64,000 bases of DNA from Tubulanus polymorphus (lineage: Eukaryota; Nemertea; Palaeonemertea; Tubulaniformes; Tubulanidae): positions 884,001 through 948,000 of the forward strand of contig NC_134035.1 of the NCBI RefSeq assembly GCF_964204645.1, given 5' to 3'. This document shows, piece after piece, positions 44,295 to 55,424 of the stretch (position 1 is the stretch's first letter; the number at the start of each line of letters is the position of its first letter). The notes under the pieces were generated by a model. That model saw only the letters and a list, made by a program, of their open reading frames with translations, was not told the DNA's origin and did not search any database. The translations under genes were made by a program, and so were the position numbers.

Positions 44295-44449
44295 AATAGA
44301 AGAAAATACTTCTAAGTTGTTTGACATCTCTGTATTTTGATGCGTCTTCTATTACTGACATTGAACGATTAGTTTCTACTCTTAATATACGAAAGACTCC
44401 AACTTATTCATCCAATGTAAAATAACAATTAGTTTATCTTTGTCGTCTT

Positions 44450-44640
44450 GAGTAAGTTTTGATCTCAAAATAGGGATTGACCTTGTTATTTATTTGATTG
44501 ATAGTTTTCATTTGAATGTTGTTTTGATTTAGCGTCCCTTACAATCGCACCACACCTGCCGAGAGCAAAACAGGGTTTGATTTCGAAATTTGGAAATCGA
44601 AGTATAGATGTATAGTTGTGTGATCGGCGGTCAAATTAAC
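44450..44640 (-). repeat. Dispersed repeat L, copy 2 (inverted relative to copy 1)
   Basis: AATAGGGATTGACC, GTTATTTATTTG, TTTTGATTTAGC, CACCACACCTGCCGAGAGC, AAACAGGG and GGAAATCGAAGT match the reverse complement of 8290-8490. Confidence 0.6.
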
Positions 44641-46314
44641 AGAATTTTTTGTTGAAATCGAAGTTTGCAATTGGTAGTATAGGTTCAGGTTCATTCAAAC
44701 AATCTTCCAATCAGCGTGACCCGGCAAGCGACTGATCGCGGTCGTTTTAGATGGAGGGCTGATATTGATATTTTGGTCGTGAATATTATAGCTCTCAAAT
44801 TAGATAACTACTATTACACTACTTAATTCTCCTTACAATGATAGAAATGTCGGCCTTGACTGACTGGCGTTAATTTCATCGCCTGGCTACTGAAATAGCC
44901 GACTCTTGATTGTCTTCTTGTTCTTCTTCCTTCAAATCTCGGTCACCGAATTTAAATACATCTTCAGATCATTAACGAACATTAACAACAGCAAGAGGAA
45001 AGTATTGCAAACACTCTGCGCTCGCTCGTTGTTGCTGCACCGTGTATTGTTTAGATAATATTACACCCGGTAACTTCTATGCCTCTCGCTGGCTCGCAGC
45101 GGCAATCTTTTAATTGTAAGTTCACCTAATTAATCTAAAATTACAAGGCGTATTATGATGGGAACATTTTATTCGCTGCTTTCGTTGTTGTTTTCGGTTA
45201 CGGAAAACGCACTGAACCATTTAATTGCCATTAAGCAGAAACGCCGTCGAGGAGGACCGCGTAAAAATTTTCTTGCCTGATAAAAATTCGAGGAATGGTT
45301 TTTAACCATGATACCACCACTGCTAACTTCAATTGCTTGATGTGAAGCTGGTACTTAACAGGGGCAGAGATAGAAAATTTGGAAGTCCCGGGTCCAGAAG
45401 AAAAGGCTTTTTTCAGTTCAAGCAGCTATGTTAAAGGCCACTAACAGGGTCCCACCCTCGGTATGAGATATTCCGCGAGGATGATTGTCAAATTTGCAGG
45501 TTTTATACAATCATTGTCTTGACAAATAGGGCAATTCTTGCATTAAACCTCGTCGAAAATGATGAAATCGCGTTAGGTATATGTTGTCCCTTTTAAAAGA
45601 TTTAGCGTGAAAAATTCCGTTTATGGCATGAAAAAGGTGGAAAATGGCAATGTGAAAAAATATGAAAATTTCAGAAACTTTTGTCTAATCGCTGTAAGAG
45701 TGTATATTGTCTGTATTTGAATTTAGAAGGTCGAACTGAGGACGATCTTCTCTCAAATTCCATTATAACCGACTAAAAATGGCTTCGTCGAGATATCCGG
45801 TATTTTCCGGCCGTATCCAATTTATACCCGGCCGTTGTGTGACTGCTTTCATCGCCGGAGGCGACGGCAACAACGACGTCATCCGTCCGTATGTTAAAAA
45901 CATATCTATTTAAAACGATCAAAAAGTTTCGCGGGTGAAATTCAATGAAGCGATCATAAATTGCGGTGGTCGGATTTTCGTTGTCGCTCGAGAAACAAAA
46001 CCGTAATCGTCTTTGCCATCGCCGTCGACGACGCGGAGACAAAGCGCGCTGGTTGACAATACGCGCGCGCGAATGCCACAAGTTGTCGGCGTTAATGCGA
46101 TGAAATGTCCCGCGTCGTGTGAAGATAAACGTCTTACGGTGAGAACGAGAGACAGAGAGCTGAACGTTACCGGCGCTTATACTTGTAGCGCTTGATCGGT
46201 AAGCTGTTGTCTGATGATGCTACTACACCGGCATCAAAGCTTATTACGTACATATCAACCTCTCTGTTCTACACTTGTCACTTGAATTTGACTCAAAAAG
46301 TAATTATAACGTTA
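44641..46314. other. Unique sequence with dispersed repeat K at 45361-45445
   Basis: The K stretch shares CCAGAAGAAAAGG, TTTTCAG, AAGCAGC-ATGT and AAAGGC-ACTA with 49106-49185. The CpG-rich block 45780-46180 has a 102-codon minus frame without splice support. Confidence 0.35.
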
Positions 46315-46608
46315 CAGGGTGGCGCCACTTACCTGGAAATCAGGGAAAAGTCAGGGAATTTTCTTTTCTTGGAAAAAAGTCAGGTTAGTCATGGAATTTG
46401 GTGAAATAGCTAAATATCAGGAAAACTTTGGGGAAATTTGTTGAGATTGTTAGGTCGCGCTTAGTTAAATAATTTCTGTCTATGTCTTACTTATTTGACT
46501 GTGTTAATTGATATTTGACTGTGTTAATTGATATTTGACTGTGTTAATTGATTCGATTCTTAGCAGATCAATTCAGGGAAAACAACGTGCATGTCAGGGA
46601 ATAGTCGG
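46315..46608. mobile_element. Family D2 MITE with an internal 3 x 20-bp expansion
   Basis: The left end CAGGGTGGCGCCACTTACC is intact. It shares the full block order with 17219-17430. At 46492-46551 TATTTGACTGTGTTAATTGA is present three times where the other copy has one related unit, so the expansion happened after this copy inserted. Confidence 0.65.
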
Positions 46609-47876
46609 AGGGAAAAGGCAAAAATGTTTTGAGATTTTAAGATTTTGTTCATATCCTCTGTTGATATCCCTTCGGGAGAGGTTCCTGGTGTGACATAGCA
46701 ACCCCTTATAGTTTGTAAACTCTGAAGATGGAAGGAAGGAAAGAAACGAGAACGGTTGTGTAAAGTGATATTGTGCGTTTTTGCCCGATAATTTCAAACC
46801 TTAGCTGAATAGCCACATCAAGTGACACGAGTTTCCCTAACTTAAGGTTCGTCTTCATCAAAAACAGTCATAATAGATTTTGATGAAATATGTAGTTGTT
46901 TGAGTCATCTTTTCTTGCAATAAACACTATTGGTGTATTTGCCTCTACTCACCACATGTCATTGGCTTCGAAATAATATATACGGCCAAGTGTAAGTGGA
47001 ATGATAAAGTTTTATACGCCGCTGTCAAGAATGATTGTTTTTAAATGGAATTCTCTCTCTCTATCTCTAGCTCGCTCTACTTCATAAACGTTAATGCATA
47101 ATGCATAAAATGAGAAAATAATCGCTTGTGTTATTACTAGTATATTAAATAACGTTATTTTTTCAATGCGGGACTCCTCCCCCGACGAGACGAACGAAGA
47201 AACTCATTTCTTTTCGCATTCCGTGAACTCATTTCCATACTACGACGACGACGACTGAACGACCGAGTCCTCGAAATCGGCCATCGTTTATGCGACGTAC
47301 CATTTTCGCGGCAGCCTTTTAATTCTCTGTCTCACTCTTCTCTCCGTCTGTCTCTCTGTCGGGCGTGTGACAACAAGGATCCAATCGCAAACAAATCGGA
47401 CGTATTTCGTCGCATATAAATATATGTATGAAAAGTTTGTTATCGGCGCGTTGTTGTTGTTCGTCGTCGAACGTTCTTGAGGAAACTTGTTCTAGGGCTC
47501 TCGGCGGCGTATTTCAGATCGGTCCGCGTTTATGTAAATATCTGGCTGCTGAATATTTGCCTCAAATGTGTCACTGAATGACGCAGTCGATGACATTGTC
47601 ATCCGCCACCGAGAATTCGGCATATATATATATATATATATATTCATTTGCATCTCCGACTACAAAAGATATTTGAAATCAGGAGCCGCTGAAAAGTGGT
47701 TCTTTCTCTATTGATTGTGTTATTTACAAGTCAAGTTCTGCCTTGTAACTTGTCAGCCGGAGTTTGGAATTTCACCGGGAACTGAAGCCAAGTTCCAAGG
47801 TTATGACGAGAAAAACTAAGTCAAAGAGACTTGAATCTTAAGAGGGAAAAATGAACGACTTCTAAAAATCGTGATG
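46609..47876. other. Unique sequence and microsatellites
   Basis: (TA)n lies at 47622-47642 and a GAC run at 47241-47255. No gene is recognised. Confidence 0.4.
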
Positions 47877-48099
47877 AGGCTAAAAAAAATCGATACCTTG
47901 TTTCTCCGCTCTGATGAGCTTAAAACTTGACCCGGCCGGCCGCCTATCTACCCTATACATTACTTTTTTTAAATCGTGATCAATTTTACCATAACAGACC
48001 CGGCCGCTATAGAAATTAACTGTTTACAAATTTTATCATATTTTTCAAAAATGACCCGGCCAATTATAGGAGAAACAAGGTATCATTTTTGTTTAGCCT
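47877..48099. mobile_element. Family B MITE, both ends intact
   Basis: The left end AGGCTAAAAAAAATCGATAC, then CTTGTTTCTCC, and the right end, reverse complemented, AGGCTAAACAAAAATGATAC, then CTTGTTTCTCC, form terminal inverted repeats of about 31 bp. ACCCGGCC occurs three times inside, which could be subterminal transposase sites. There is no open frame. Confidence 0.72.
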
Positions 48100-48149
48100 A
48101 AGTTGTAGAGAGATGAATTGTTGTAAGACAAAGTCTTTGATCTATATAT

Positions 48150-48238
48150 GAGACAATTTGGCCTGTGCTTAATCAGAGAACGCTTCAGGACCAACTTTTT
48201 AGTGGAGTCAGGCCAAATTACTCGTGTGATCACAGCTA
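48150..48238. mobile_element. Family C fragment
   Basis: Contains GAGACAATTTGGCCTGTGCT and the right end CTCGTGTGATCACAGCT. Internally deleted. Confidence 0.45.
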
Positions 48239-48835
48239 CTGAAAAGATGTAACTTCAATAACATTTGATTCCACATTTGGTTCCACAATTATCGATGTTA
48301 AGATTGACTCTTGATAAACACATTATTAGTCAATATTCAATGAAGTCTTTCTTTTCTAACGCGGTCGCTGCCTGACAATAATATCTCGGAAACTTGCATC
48401 TTGATACTCATGTCTTCAATTATCCTATTTGCTTCTCAATCCATTCTAAACGCAGCTCTTCTCTGGGGCTTTCTGCCTTCGAAAGACCCCTGTTCGTCCG
48501 AACTTCATTAAAGGAAATTTCATTACAACCATTCGCGGGAATGGCGCAATTTCAAGACTTTTTAATTACGTCGTGCTCTTGTGAAATATGAATAAGTCGT
48601 CGCTGATGTTGATAAACTGTTATTCGTTCGGTTCATTGCGTGATGATGAAGTCGACAGCGTGAATAAAAACTGTCTAGTTTGTTAATTTTGTTTCCCAGT
48701 GACCGTAATGAATGCATTCTCATTGTTAAGTTGACACAATTCCGATATTTAGTGTCATTTATAAGCGCGCGGTTTTTGCATTTAGCCGTTGTGCGTTTCA
48801 TTGTCATCTCGGTTTGAAGGATAACATACCCATAT

Positions 48836-48876
48836 CTCTCTCTCTCTCTCGCACTCTCTCGCTCTCTCGCTCATCT
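48836..48876. repeat. (TC)n microsatellite
   Basis: A TCTCTCTC run with GC interruptions. Confidence 0.8.
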
Positions 48877-49105
48877 CTTGGGGGGCTTTATTAGTTATTC
48901 ACAATAGTAGCACTGCTACTGCCATTTCCAATTCAAAAATTCAGACACATACATATGTATATATACTTTTAATGGTAGTTGTTCCCATCAGAATTTTGCC
49001 GTTTGAAATACTTGAGAATTAGATGAATGAATAAGTTCAACAATCGAACAATCTACCGTTTACCAGGTTTAAGAGTGTTTTATTCGAAGACTAACTTTGA
49101 GTGGG

Positions 49106-49185
49106 TCTAGGAAAATTGGAGGGCAGGAGTCAAGAAAAGAGCGCAATTTTCAGATAAAGCAGCCATGTCAAAGGCAACTAGGGCT
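49106..49185 (+). repeat. Dispersed repeat K, copy 2
   Basis: Matches 45361-45445 in block order (see that region). The 88-codon open frame through it (49097-49363) overlaps the repeat and is not called. Confidence 0.35.
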
Positions 49186-49469
49186 TGGTATCTTTGATGA
49201 AATACTTGTCCTAAAAGATGCAATTTTCGCAAAGGATGAGTATCGAATGTACATGTCTTACAATCTCTCTTGTCTTGGTGAAAAGGGCAACCTCAGTTGG
49301 AAGGCAGTGGTCCGGAGCCCTGAGATCCACCCCTGTACTGGCATTCAAACTAAACTATCATGAAAACCAGATTGAAGCACCAGAAGTTGCGTTAATGTAG
49401 AAAATGCTGAACTGGACGTTGTGTAGCATTTGGAGAAATGCTGAAAATCCTGATTGGGTGTAATGACAA

Positions 49470-49664
49470 ATGGACGATACGGACACCACGTGGCAGTACG
49501 AGTTTTCAGTTGCCGCTAATGGGTTATTTTTTGTTGCCTCATTATATCATTTGTTTTCTCACTATTTGAATTGCTACCTGAGTAAGAGGGGGCTAGGCAG
49601 ACGGATGAAGCACTTACCGTTAAAGACTGGTTCTTCCTCTTTACCTTGTGTGCGTAAGACTTGA
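49470..49664 (+). CDS. Weak candidate first exon with a hydrophobic segment
   Basis: The ATG at 49470 opens MDDTDTTWQYEFSVAANGLF, then FVASLYHLFSHYLNCYL, and reaches a donor CTGA/GTAAGA at 49575; the frame itself runs on to 49664. A polar start followed by about 25 hydrophobic/aromatic residues would suit a membrane-protein N-terminus. There is no promoter or start-site evidence. Confidence 0.2.
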   Translation: MDDTDTTWQYEFSVAANGLFFVASLYHLFSHYLNCYLSKRGLGRRMKHLPLKTGSSSLPCVRKT

Positions 49665-50084
49665 CGTGCTGCCTTTTAAGCCGCATTCAATGGAGAATTA
49701 AACAATAAACGCGAGGTATAATGGGCTGAAGCAATTAAACCCTGTACAATGTATCAACAGCGTTTAGACTTTGTGTCAACAATAATGGCAACAATCTGTC
49801 AACAATGCCAAAGCATAAGCGAGCCTGGTGCAACTTCTGTTGAAGTGGACTTGTTCCTGATTTATTGTTAATGAACGGTTTAATGGAGGTTCCCTGTCTT
49901 GAAAGAGAACTAATCTCCTAACTACTCGCTACTGTAAATTCTCTTCTTATGTAAACTTTGGCTCGGGACTTTTAGATGTATCAATATTCACAATGGATTT
50001 CGCTTCGATGAAGAGGGTCTGGTGCTTAAAATGAAAGAGTTCAGTTCCCAAGTGTAAACAACTGCATCTGGGTATCCTGAGTAG

Positions 50085-50245
50085 AATTTAGCCCGTGCTC
50101 AAACAATGAGCATGTTCGCAATATGTAGCTCGTTATGAAAATGTAATTGATTCAAAATGCTGCTCTGTGGCAAGTGAGTCACTTCCAGAACCGGTTAGTA
50201 TTCACATGAAATAATTCGTCACTGGGCCTTGTCCACGTCCACCAT
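50085..50245. mobile_element. Family C fragment
   Basis: Contains GAATTTAGCCCGTGCTCAAA, GAGTCACTTCCAGAACCGG, TATTCACATGAAATAATTCG and GGGCCTTGTCC. The ends are lost. Confidence 0.45.
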
Positions 50246-50513
50246 TCATTGGTTGGGACAAATATGCTCCGCGTCGAGCAGGCTTGGACCTGTTTGGCAT
50301 CAGTGTGAACTGATGGTACGGGCTAAATATTACCTGGGTAAATGGAACATGGGATTCTGACTTATCGTTTTTGCAATTTTTGATTATTGAGACTTCACCT
50401 GAGACATGTTTTCTTTGTACTTGAAAATAACTTTGCAATAGATATTTCTTGCCTAACCCCTGAAAACTTTCAGGAGTTCAAATATTCTGATGACAAGATA
50501 ATTATCATCATCG

Positions 50514-50717
50514 GTGTTGTATTTACTCTTGATAAGTACCTATGCCATTACTGATTCGTGGAATTCCAAGACAAAACGTAAATATTCGCGAGTTCTGGTG
50601 CCGGAAAACTTTGTCACGTTGCCTCCATTCGCTAGAAGAATAATAGTCAGACATATCCATCCGGCTTTTAAGACTATCTTCAATTCATATATGGTTTTCA
50701 TCATAAGTATTTGTTGA
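50514..50717 (+). CDS. Weak candidate exon
   Basis: An open frame of 67 codons containing SWNSKTKRKYSRVLVPENFV, then TLPPFARRIIVRHIHPAFKT. The composition is protein-like and the region is not CpG-rich, but I find no convincing acceptor, and a 60-codon minus frame overlaps it. Confidence 0.15.
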   Translation: MLYLLLISTYAITDSWNSKTKRKYSRVLVPENFVTLPPFARRIIVRHIHPAFKTIFNSYMVFIISIC

Positions 50718-51071
50718 AGCATTAGGAATCAAGTTTATTTTGTTCACCCGTGTCAGACGCACCCTCAAAGCGTCAGATACTTTGTCCGTATAAGTCGTTA
50801 TTATATACTTTGTCTATTCTTGAGTAGAAAGATTCCACTTCTTTTCATTCGGATTCAATCTTTTTGGGTTAAGTTTTAAATGAAGAAAGTTGCGAGAAGT
50901 TGTTTACCGACTGTCGTCGTCATCGTCGTCGATGGATGATTTATTCGGAAGTTTGAATTCAGAGTCATTTTTCTGTGCGTCACTAATAGCTTCAATTCTA
51001 AATTCAGTGTTTACAGGAGACTTCTATGAACATAAGTAGCTTGAAGAATTGGTATAGTGATTAATAGTTTA

Positions 51072-51481
51072 AAGCCGTGTGTATTTTTTGGCCGGGTCAA
51101 ACTTGGCCCTCGCCAAATTATGCCCGGAACAGCTGTTCATACGAATGCCAATTGGACTTGTGCCTGTTTGGCTAGGTAAAGGGATCGAAACCAGGAGCCA
51201 GTTAATCAGTGGATAACTGAAATAGTATTTAATACAATTGTATTGTGTTCATCCAATGTGGAAGGCCACATGGATAGTGAAGCTATGCAGCATGTCGGCA
51301 CCATGTAATATTACCCTATTTGTGACGGGACATTGTCCCTTATGTACCATTAGCGTGCTAAAATTTGGTCGGGCCTGGTCCAAAGTTTTTGGCCCAGGTC
51401 AAATACGTGTTTGTCATTCATGTGAACAGTTATTCCGGGCTTAATTTGGCACAGGCCTAAAATGCTCGTACGATCGCGACT
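51072..51481. mobile_element. Family C MITE split by about 170 bp
   Basis: The left part (AAAGCCGTGTGTATTTTTTG, GGAACAGCTGTTCATACG) and the right part (TTTGGTCGGGCCTGGTCC, ATGCTCGTACGATCGCGACT) belong to the family. The middle (51180-51350) does not match, so it was replaced or is another insertion. Confidence 0.55.
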
Positions 51482-52351
51482 ATGTATTTTTAGATTGCTA
51501 TTTTAAGCTGTATAAACAGTTATATGTTTATTAATATTTCTTATTATTCACAGTTCGTTGAGATTTACAATCAGTAGAGAATGGAAGAAACAACGCCCTG
51601 TTGGTTTATATAATCGATGGTTTAAATGATACGAACGGCGTCGCGTGCGCTATCGCCGAATAGATCGGTCGTTGTCGTAATAACCGACGACGTTGATTTC
51701 GGATGAAGATGCCACTCGCGAAAAAAAAATGACTACTCGAAAAAAAATCGAATTTCAATTTGTTGAAAGCGCCGGATAATACCGAGGACTAGAAAGGCAA
51801 TATCGCGTATGTACGACGGGCGATATTCGATATATTACGAGTGAATCGGTTTTGATTGAAATTCTAGAGGAATACATTATGTATTAGTGTTTTGAAATTT
51901 CCTGCGGGAAACAATTGAAAACGCTCTTAACGCATTTCGATTCATCAACTCAATTTTCTTGTTTTTTTTTATCATCGATTTGTCGTATTTTTAGGTTGTT
52001 AAATGACTGTAATCACGCGACGAATGATGACGTGCTAATTTAGGCGGTGGTTAGAATAAGTTTAATATTTCATCGATTAATTTTTTGTTCATTTGTCGTA
52101 GACTTGGGGGAAGAATATGATAGGCGTTGCTGTGGGTGTTATTATATGGGTCCTCCTTGATTACTAATTGTTTTATACAAAAATATAGGGTTTGACCCCC
52201 ATTAGTTACTGATGAGGAGCATTTTTCCGTTGGTTCAGTGAAATATTCCTGTAAACATTTCTAATCAGATTTTTGTACTGGTCTTATACAATGGGCTGGA
52301 GGAACAATACTTTTCAATTTTGGAGTCAATGGTTACATTGACAGGGCAAAC
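51482..52351. other. Unique sequence, nothing recognised
   Basis: AT-rich with one CpG-rich patch near 51640-51720. No exon with good sites. Confidence 0.4.
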
Positions 52352-52442
52352 TTGGCGAAAACTTGGGGAATTTGACCCAAAACCTGGCAAACTTATGGAA
52401 AATTCAGGGAATTTGTAAATGGGTTGAAAGTGGCGCCACCCT
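52352..52442. mobile_element. Family D MITE, internally deleted
   Basis: CAGGGCAAACTTGG, then TCAGGGAATTTGTAAATGGG, then AAAGTGGCGCCACCCT at the right end. Most of the middle is missing. Confidence 0.5.
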
Positions 52443-53061
52443 CACTGAGCATCTCCTTCATTACCGGTTTCTTTCATATATATTTCGATGAAATGCTAGA
52501 CATCGGTAAAGGTCAGGCTCAAGGTCATAATAGAACGTTCAGAACTTATGTACGGTTGACAAATGACTGCGTTGGGAGAGAATGGTTTCAGTAGCCGTTA
52601 AAACAGGACGAGCAGCAGAATGTCGACGGAACAAACATCGCTCCCCTAATGGCAGTTTAATACTAGGAAAGACTTTGTTTTAATCAACAAACAAACGGCA
52701 TCCGCGTCTTAATCGCTTGTGAAAACCTATCAATCCGACAAATGAGCGTTGTTTTTCGCGCGCCGACAAAACCGTTAAGGCAATTGCCGCGGCTGCGGCG
52801 TTCGGCTGGGCGATTCGTACTAACGTTGTCGTCCGTCATTAATGCAATGTGAAGACGTCGCCCCAACGCGCGAGCAGGAAACTGGTCAATTTGTTCCGTT
52901 TTTGTATTGTCATTTGCGCTACGAAACGCATTAAATTTCGCGCAATCGCGCGAGATTAAAACAGCGTTTTAAATACGCGATTTGAGATTTGAGAATGTCT
53001 CTGTTTTGTTATAGATTTGCTACTTTCATCTTGTGGCTAAAAATATTTGCATTTATCTTTG

Positions 53062-53132
53062 TCTGTTTAGCATGAAAAGCCTTTTTCGAAGCAAACTTTG
53101 CATCGAAAAAGGGTTTTTTCATGCTAAGCAGA
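53062..53132. other. 71-nt near-perfect hairpin
   Basis: The left arm TCTGTTTAGCATGAAAAGCC, then TTTTTCGAAGCAAA, pairs with the right arm, which reverse complements to TTCTGCTTAGCATGAAAAAA and then CCCTTTTTCGATGCAAAG. The loop is only a few bases. The length suits a fold-back element. A microRNA precursor is less likely because the loop is minimal and pairing is almost complete. No second copy was seen. Confidence 0.5.
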
Positions 53133-54127
53133 ACATTACTACACAGTTAATTTGCATCTATGAATTCTACTCCGACTAATCTAACGAGTTCATGTCTAAA
53201 TAGCGTTGATTTTCATTGCATACATACTTCATGCCCCAATTCCCGAGACCGCCCCGACCCCTTGGATGCATACATACTAACTTAATAGATAACCCTTTAC
53301 CAAATATTCTATAACTTCATTTATATGCTGCAACGATGCAACTCAAGGTTTGAAACAATCCCTGAAATAGGCATAAAACCCATGATAGACTAGCAGGCGC
53401 ATTTTATCATTGAATTTACTCTGTTGAGTTGATTTTTGCCAGATTTTACCCGTTGTGGGTCAGGACGCGATGCGAATCAAGTGTATCGTCGCCTAAACAT
53501 GTCGTCATTGGTCTACTGACTTCAAACGCGTGCAAATAATTTGCCAAAGAAATTCTGTCTCTCACAAGCTTCGAACAGCGCACCATCTGTTGTTTAAAAG
53601 TTTTCAAACTTAAAACGCTATTTGTTTTATTTCGGTATACTGTGATAGATAATGGTCGATTGATGAAATCAAACGCATCGGTGAAAGTTTCCATTTGACG
53701 AGTTTATCGGGGATAGTAGTTTATATCTGATACCGCGTCTATTTCGGTGACGTTTCTGACGTCAAACTATCGCGTATCTGTATCTGTGTCTGTGTCGTAA
53801 CCAACGATGCGTGTTTAACATCTACGAATTTACAGTTAATAGAATAATGGCGCATTAAATGCGGGCGATAAAATAATTGCCACGCGTCGCACGCTCGGAT
53901 AACAATTGACCCGAGAACCGCGCCCCGAAATGATAAATATGTAACCAATTAATGTATAAAATGCACAGATTTATTGAAGCGTGGTCGAAATGAATTTGCT
54001 ACATAATCTGAGTTCACACGCCTGTGGATGTCTTTTTGATGGATGAGCAAAAAATTGCTCGTTTTCATGATTTCTTCAGGCGCTAGGTCGACTTGTGTTG
54101 CAACGAAGCGTTTCGGTCAAACGTGAC
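53133..54127. other. Unique sequence with a weak minus-strand candidate
   Basis: An ATG-started minus frame of 82 codons (53446-53694) reads METFTDAFDFINRPLSITVY, then RNKTNSVLSLKTFKQQMVRC, and has a plausible composition, but there is no splice or poly(A) support. Another minus frame (53739-53948) lies just upstream. Neither is called as a gene. Confidence 0.25.
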
Positions 54128-54273
54128 CAGGGGCTGCAGTTGCTGAAAAGTTGGTTGAAGATAATCAGCGGATAGATACCATAGTAACAATGAACTTTCA
54201 ATTGTCACTACGTCAACTATCCACTGGTTAATTCTAACCAACCTTTGAGCGACTGCAGCCCTTGATTGTCAAC
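54128..54273. mobile_element. Fold-back element E, about 145 bp
   Basis: The left arm CAGGGGCTGCAGTTGCTGAA, then AAGTTGGTTGAAG, and the right arm, reverse complemented, CAAGGGCTGCAGTCGCTCAA, then AGGTTGGTTAGAA, are inverted and pair on to GGATAG. CAGGGG-type ends recall hAT elements. No other full copy is seen. Confidence 0.5.
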
Positions 54274-55184
54274 AAACTCGTCATTTGTCAGTTGCGCAAA
54301 AGTGCGTATATCTTGGTCGGACTGGGAGATGTTGTGTCACGCTGTAGAAAGTAGAACATGTGTGACTCCACGTTGCAACTGGCTAGGCTGGTAGTCGCTA
54401 GGGTGTATAGGTCGTTGCGACGCTGGTGGTCGCACAGAGAATTGTGTTGCGAGTCATCGCTAGATTGATCTATGCGCCTGGCTTTAGATATATTCTTTGC
54501 TGCTTTGGATTGGTCTTGAAGTTGTTAGATCAACTGTAGACACAAGCTTAGACCGATCTTAAACTCAAATATTTACCGTGAAACTGTGAAACAGAATTTT
54601 TCTGGCCTCATTTCATAATTTAAGCATATACCATTCAATGTCTATTGTCTATTTTCATGTATTCTATGACAATTCCAAAGATCTGAATCGTACAGATATT
54701 TTGTCAACTATTTTTACACGTTAACAACAGAATCACGCAACTCTAATAATAATTAAAGCTCAGTGTTAATAACTATTAATTATGGTTTCTTTTATCAAAC
54801 GGAAAGTTTGCGCCAGCGCCAACGCGTGACACGTAGCTCTTCATGTCTCTCCCTCTTTCTCTTGTCTCTCTCTCTCTAATTGACAGGTATTATTTTTTTC
54901 AGTTATAGATTATAGTTTAAGGCAAGTCGTCTGTCAGTTTGTACTGCGTATATGTATATCTTTATTTGCAGTACGCGCGGCCGCCCGAGGGACATCGCTT
55001 TGAAACTGCGTTTATACAATTAAGTATTATTATAAAACCGTGTATAATTACGTTGTTCGATCTTACGTAAATTGTTTGTTCTTCTCTTGTAACAAATGTG
55101 GTCGAAGAGTTGAAACTTTTTCGCATTACAGACTGAGAGAATTGTATCATTGATTGATAGGAAAAGGAGAAGAGATGGAGAAGG
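54274..55184. other. Unique sequence, dispersed repeat M fragment (inverted) at 54500-54565
   Basis: The fragment contains TTGGTCTTGAAGTTGTTAGAT, the reverse complement of the repeat M unit. A (TC)n stretch is near 54843-54878. No gene is recognised. Confidence 0.35.
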
Positions 55185-55424
55185 ATGGGAGACGATTTGG
55201 CATGGATCAGGCCCAAGTAAAATTTGGCCCTAATTTAAGAGCGCGTTCACACAATGCTTAACAAAACCAAGTGAGCCACTTCCAGGAACCAGTTGCAATT
55301 TTTTGACCCATGCTAAAGAATTTGAGTCGGGCCTGGTTCAAAGTTTTTGGTCGGGCCAAACAGTCACTGGCCCATTTGGCATCCATGTGAACAGTTGTTC
55401 AAATAGGCTCCTGTGATCGCGGCT
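55185..55424. mobile_element. Family C MITE
   Basis: GAGACGATTTGGCATGGATC, AGAGCGCGTTCACACAATGC, CACTTCCAGGAACCAGTTGC and GGGCCTGGTTCAAAG, then the right end CTGTGATCGCGGCT. The left end is decayed. Confidence 0.65.
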
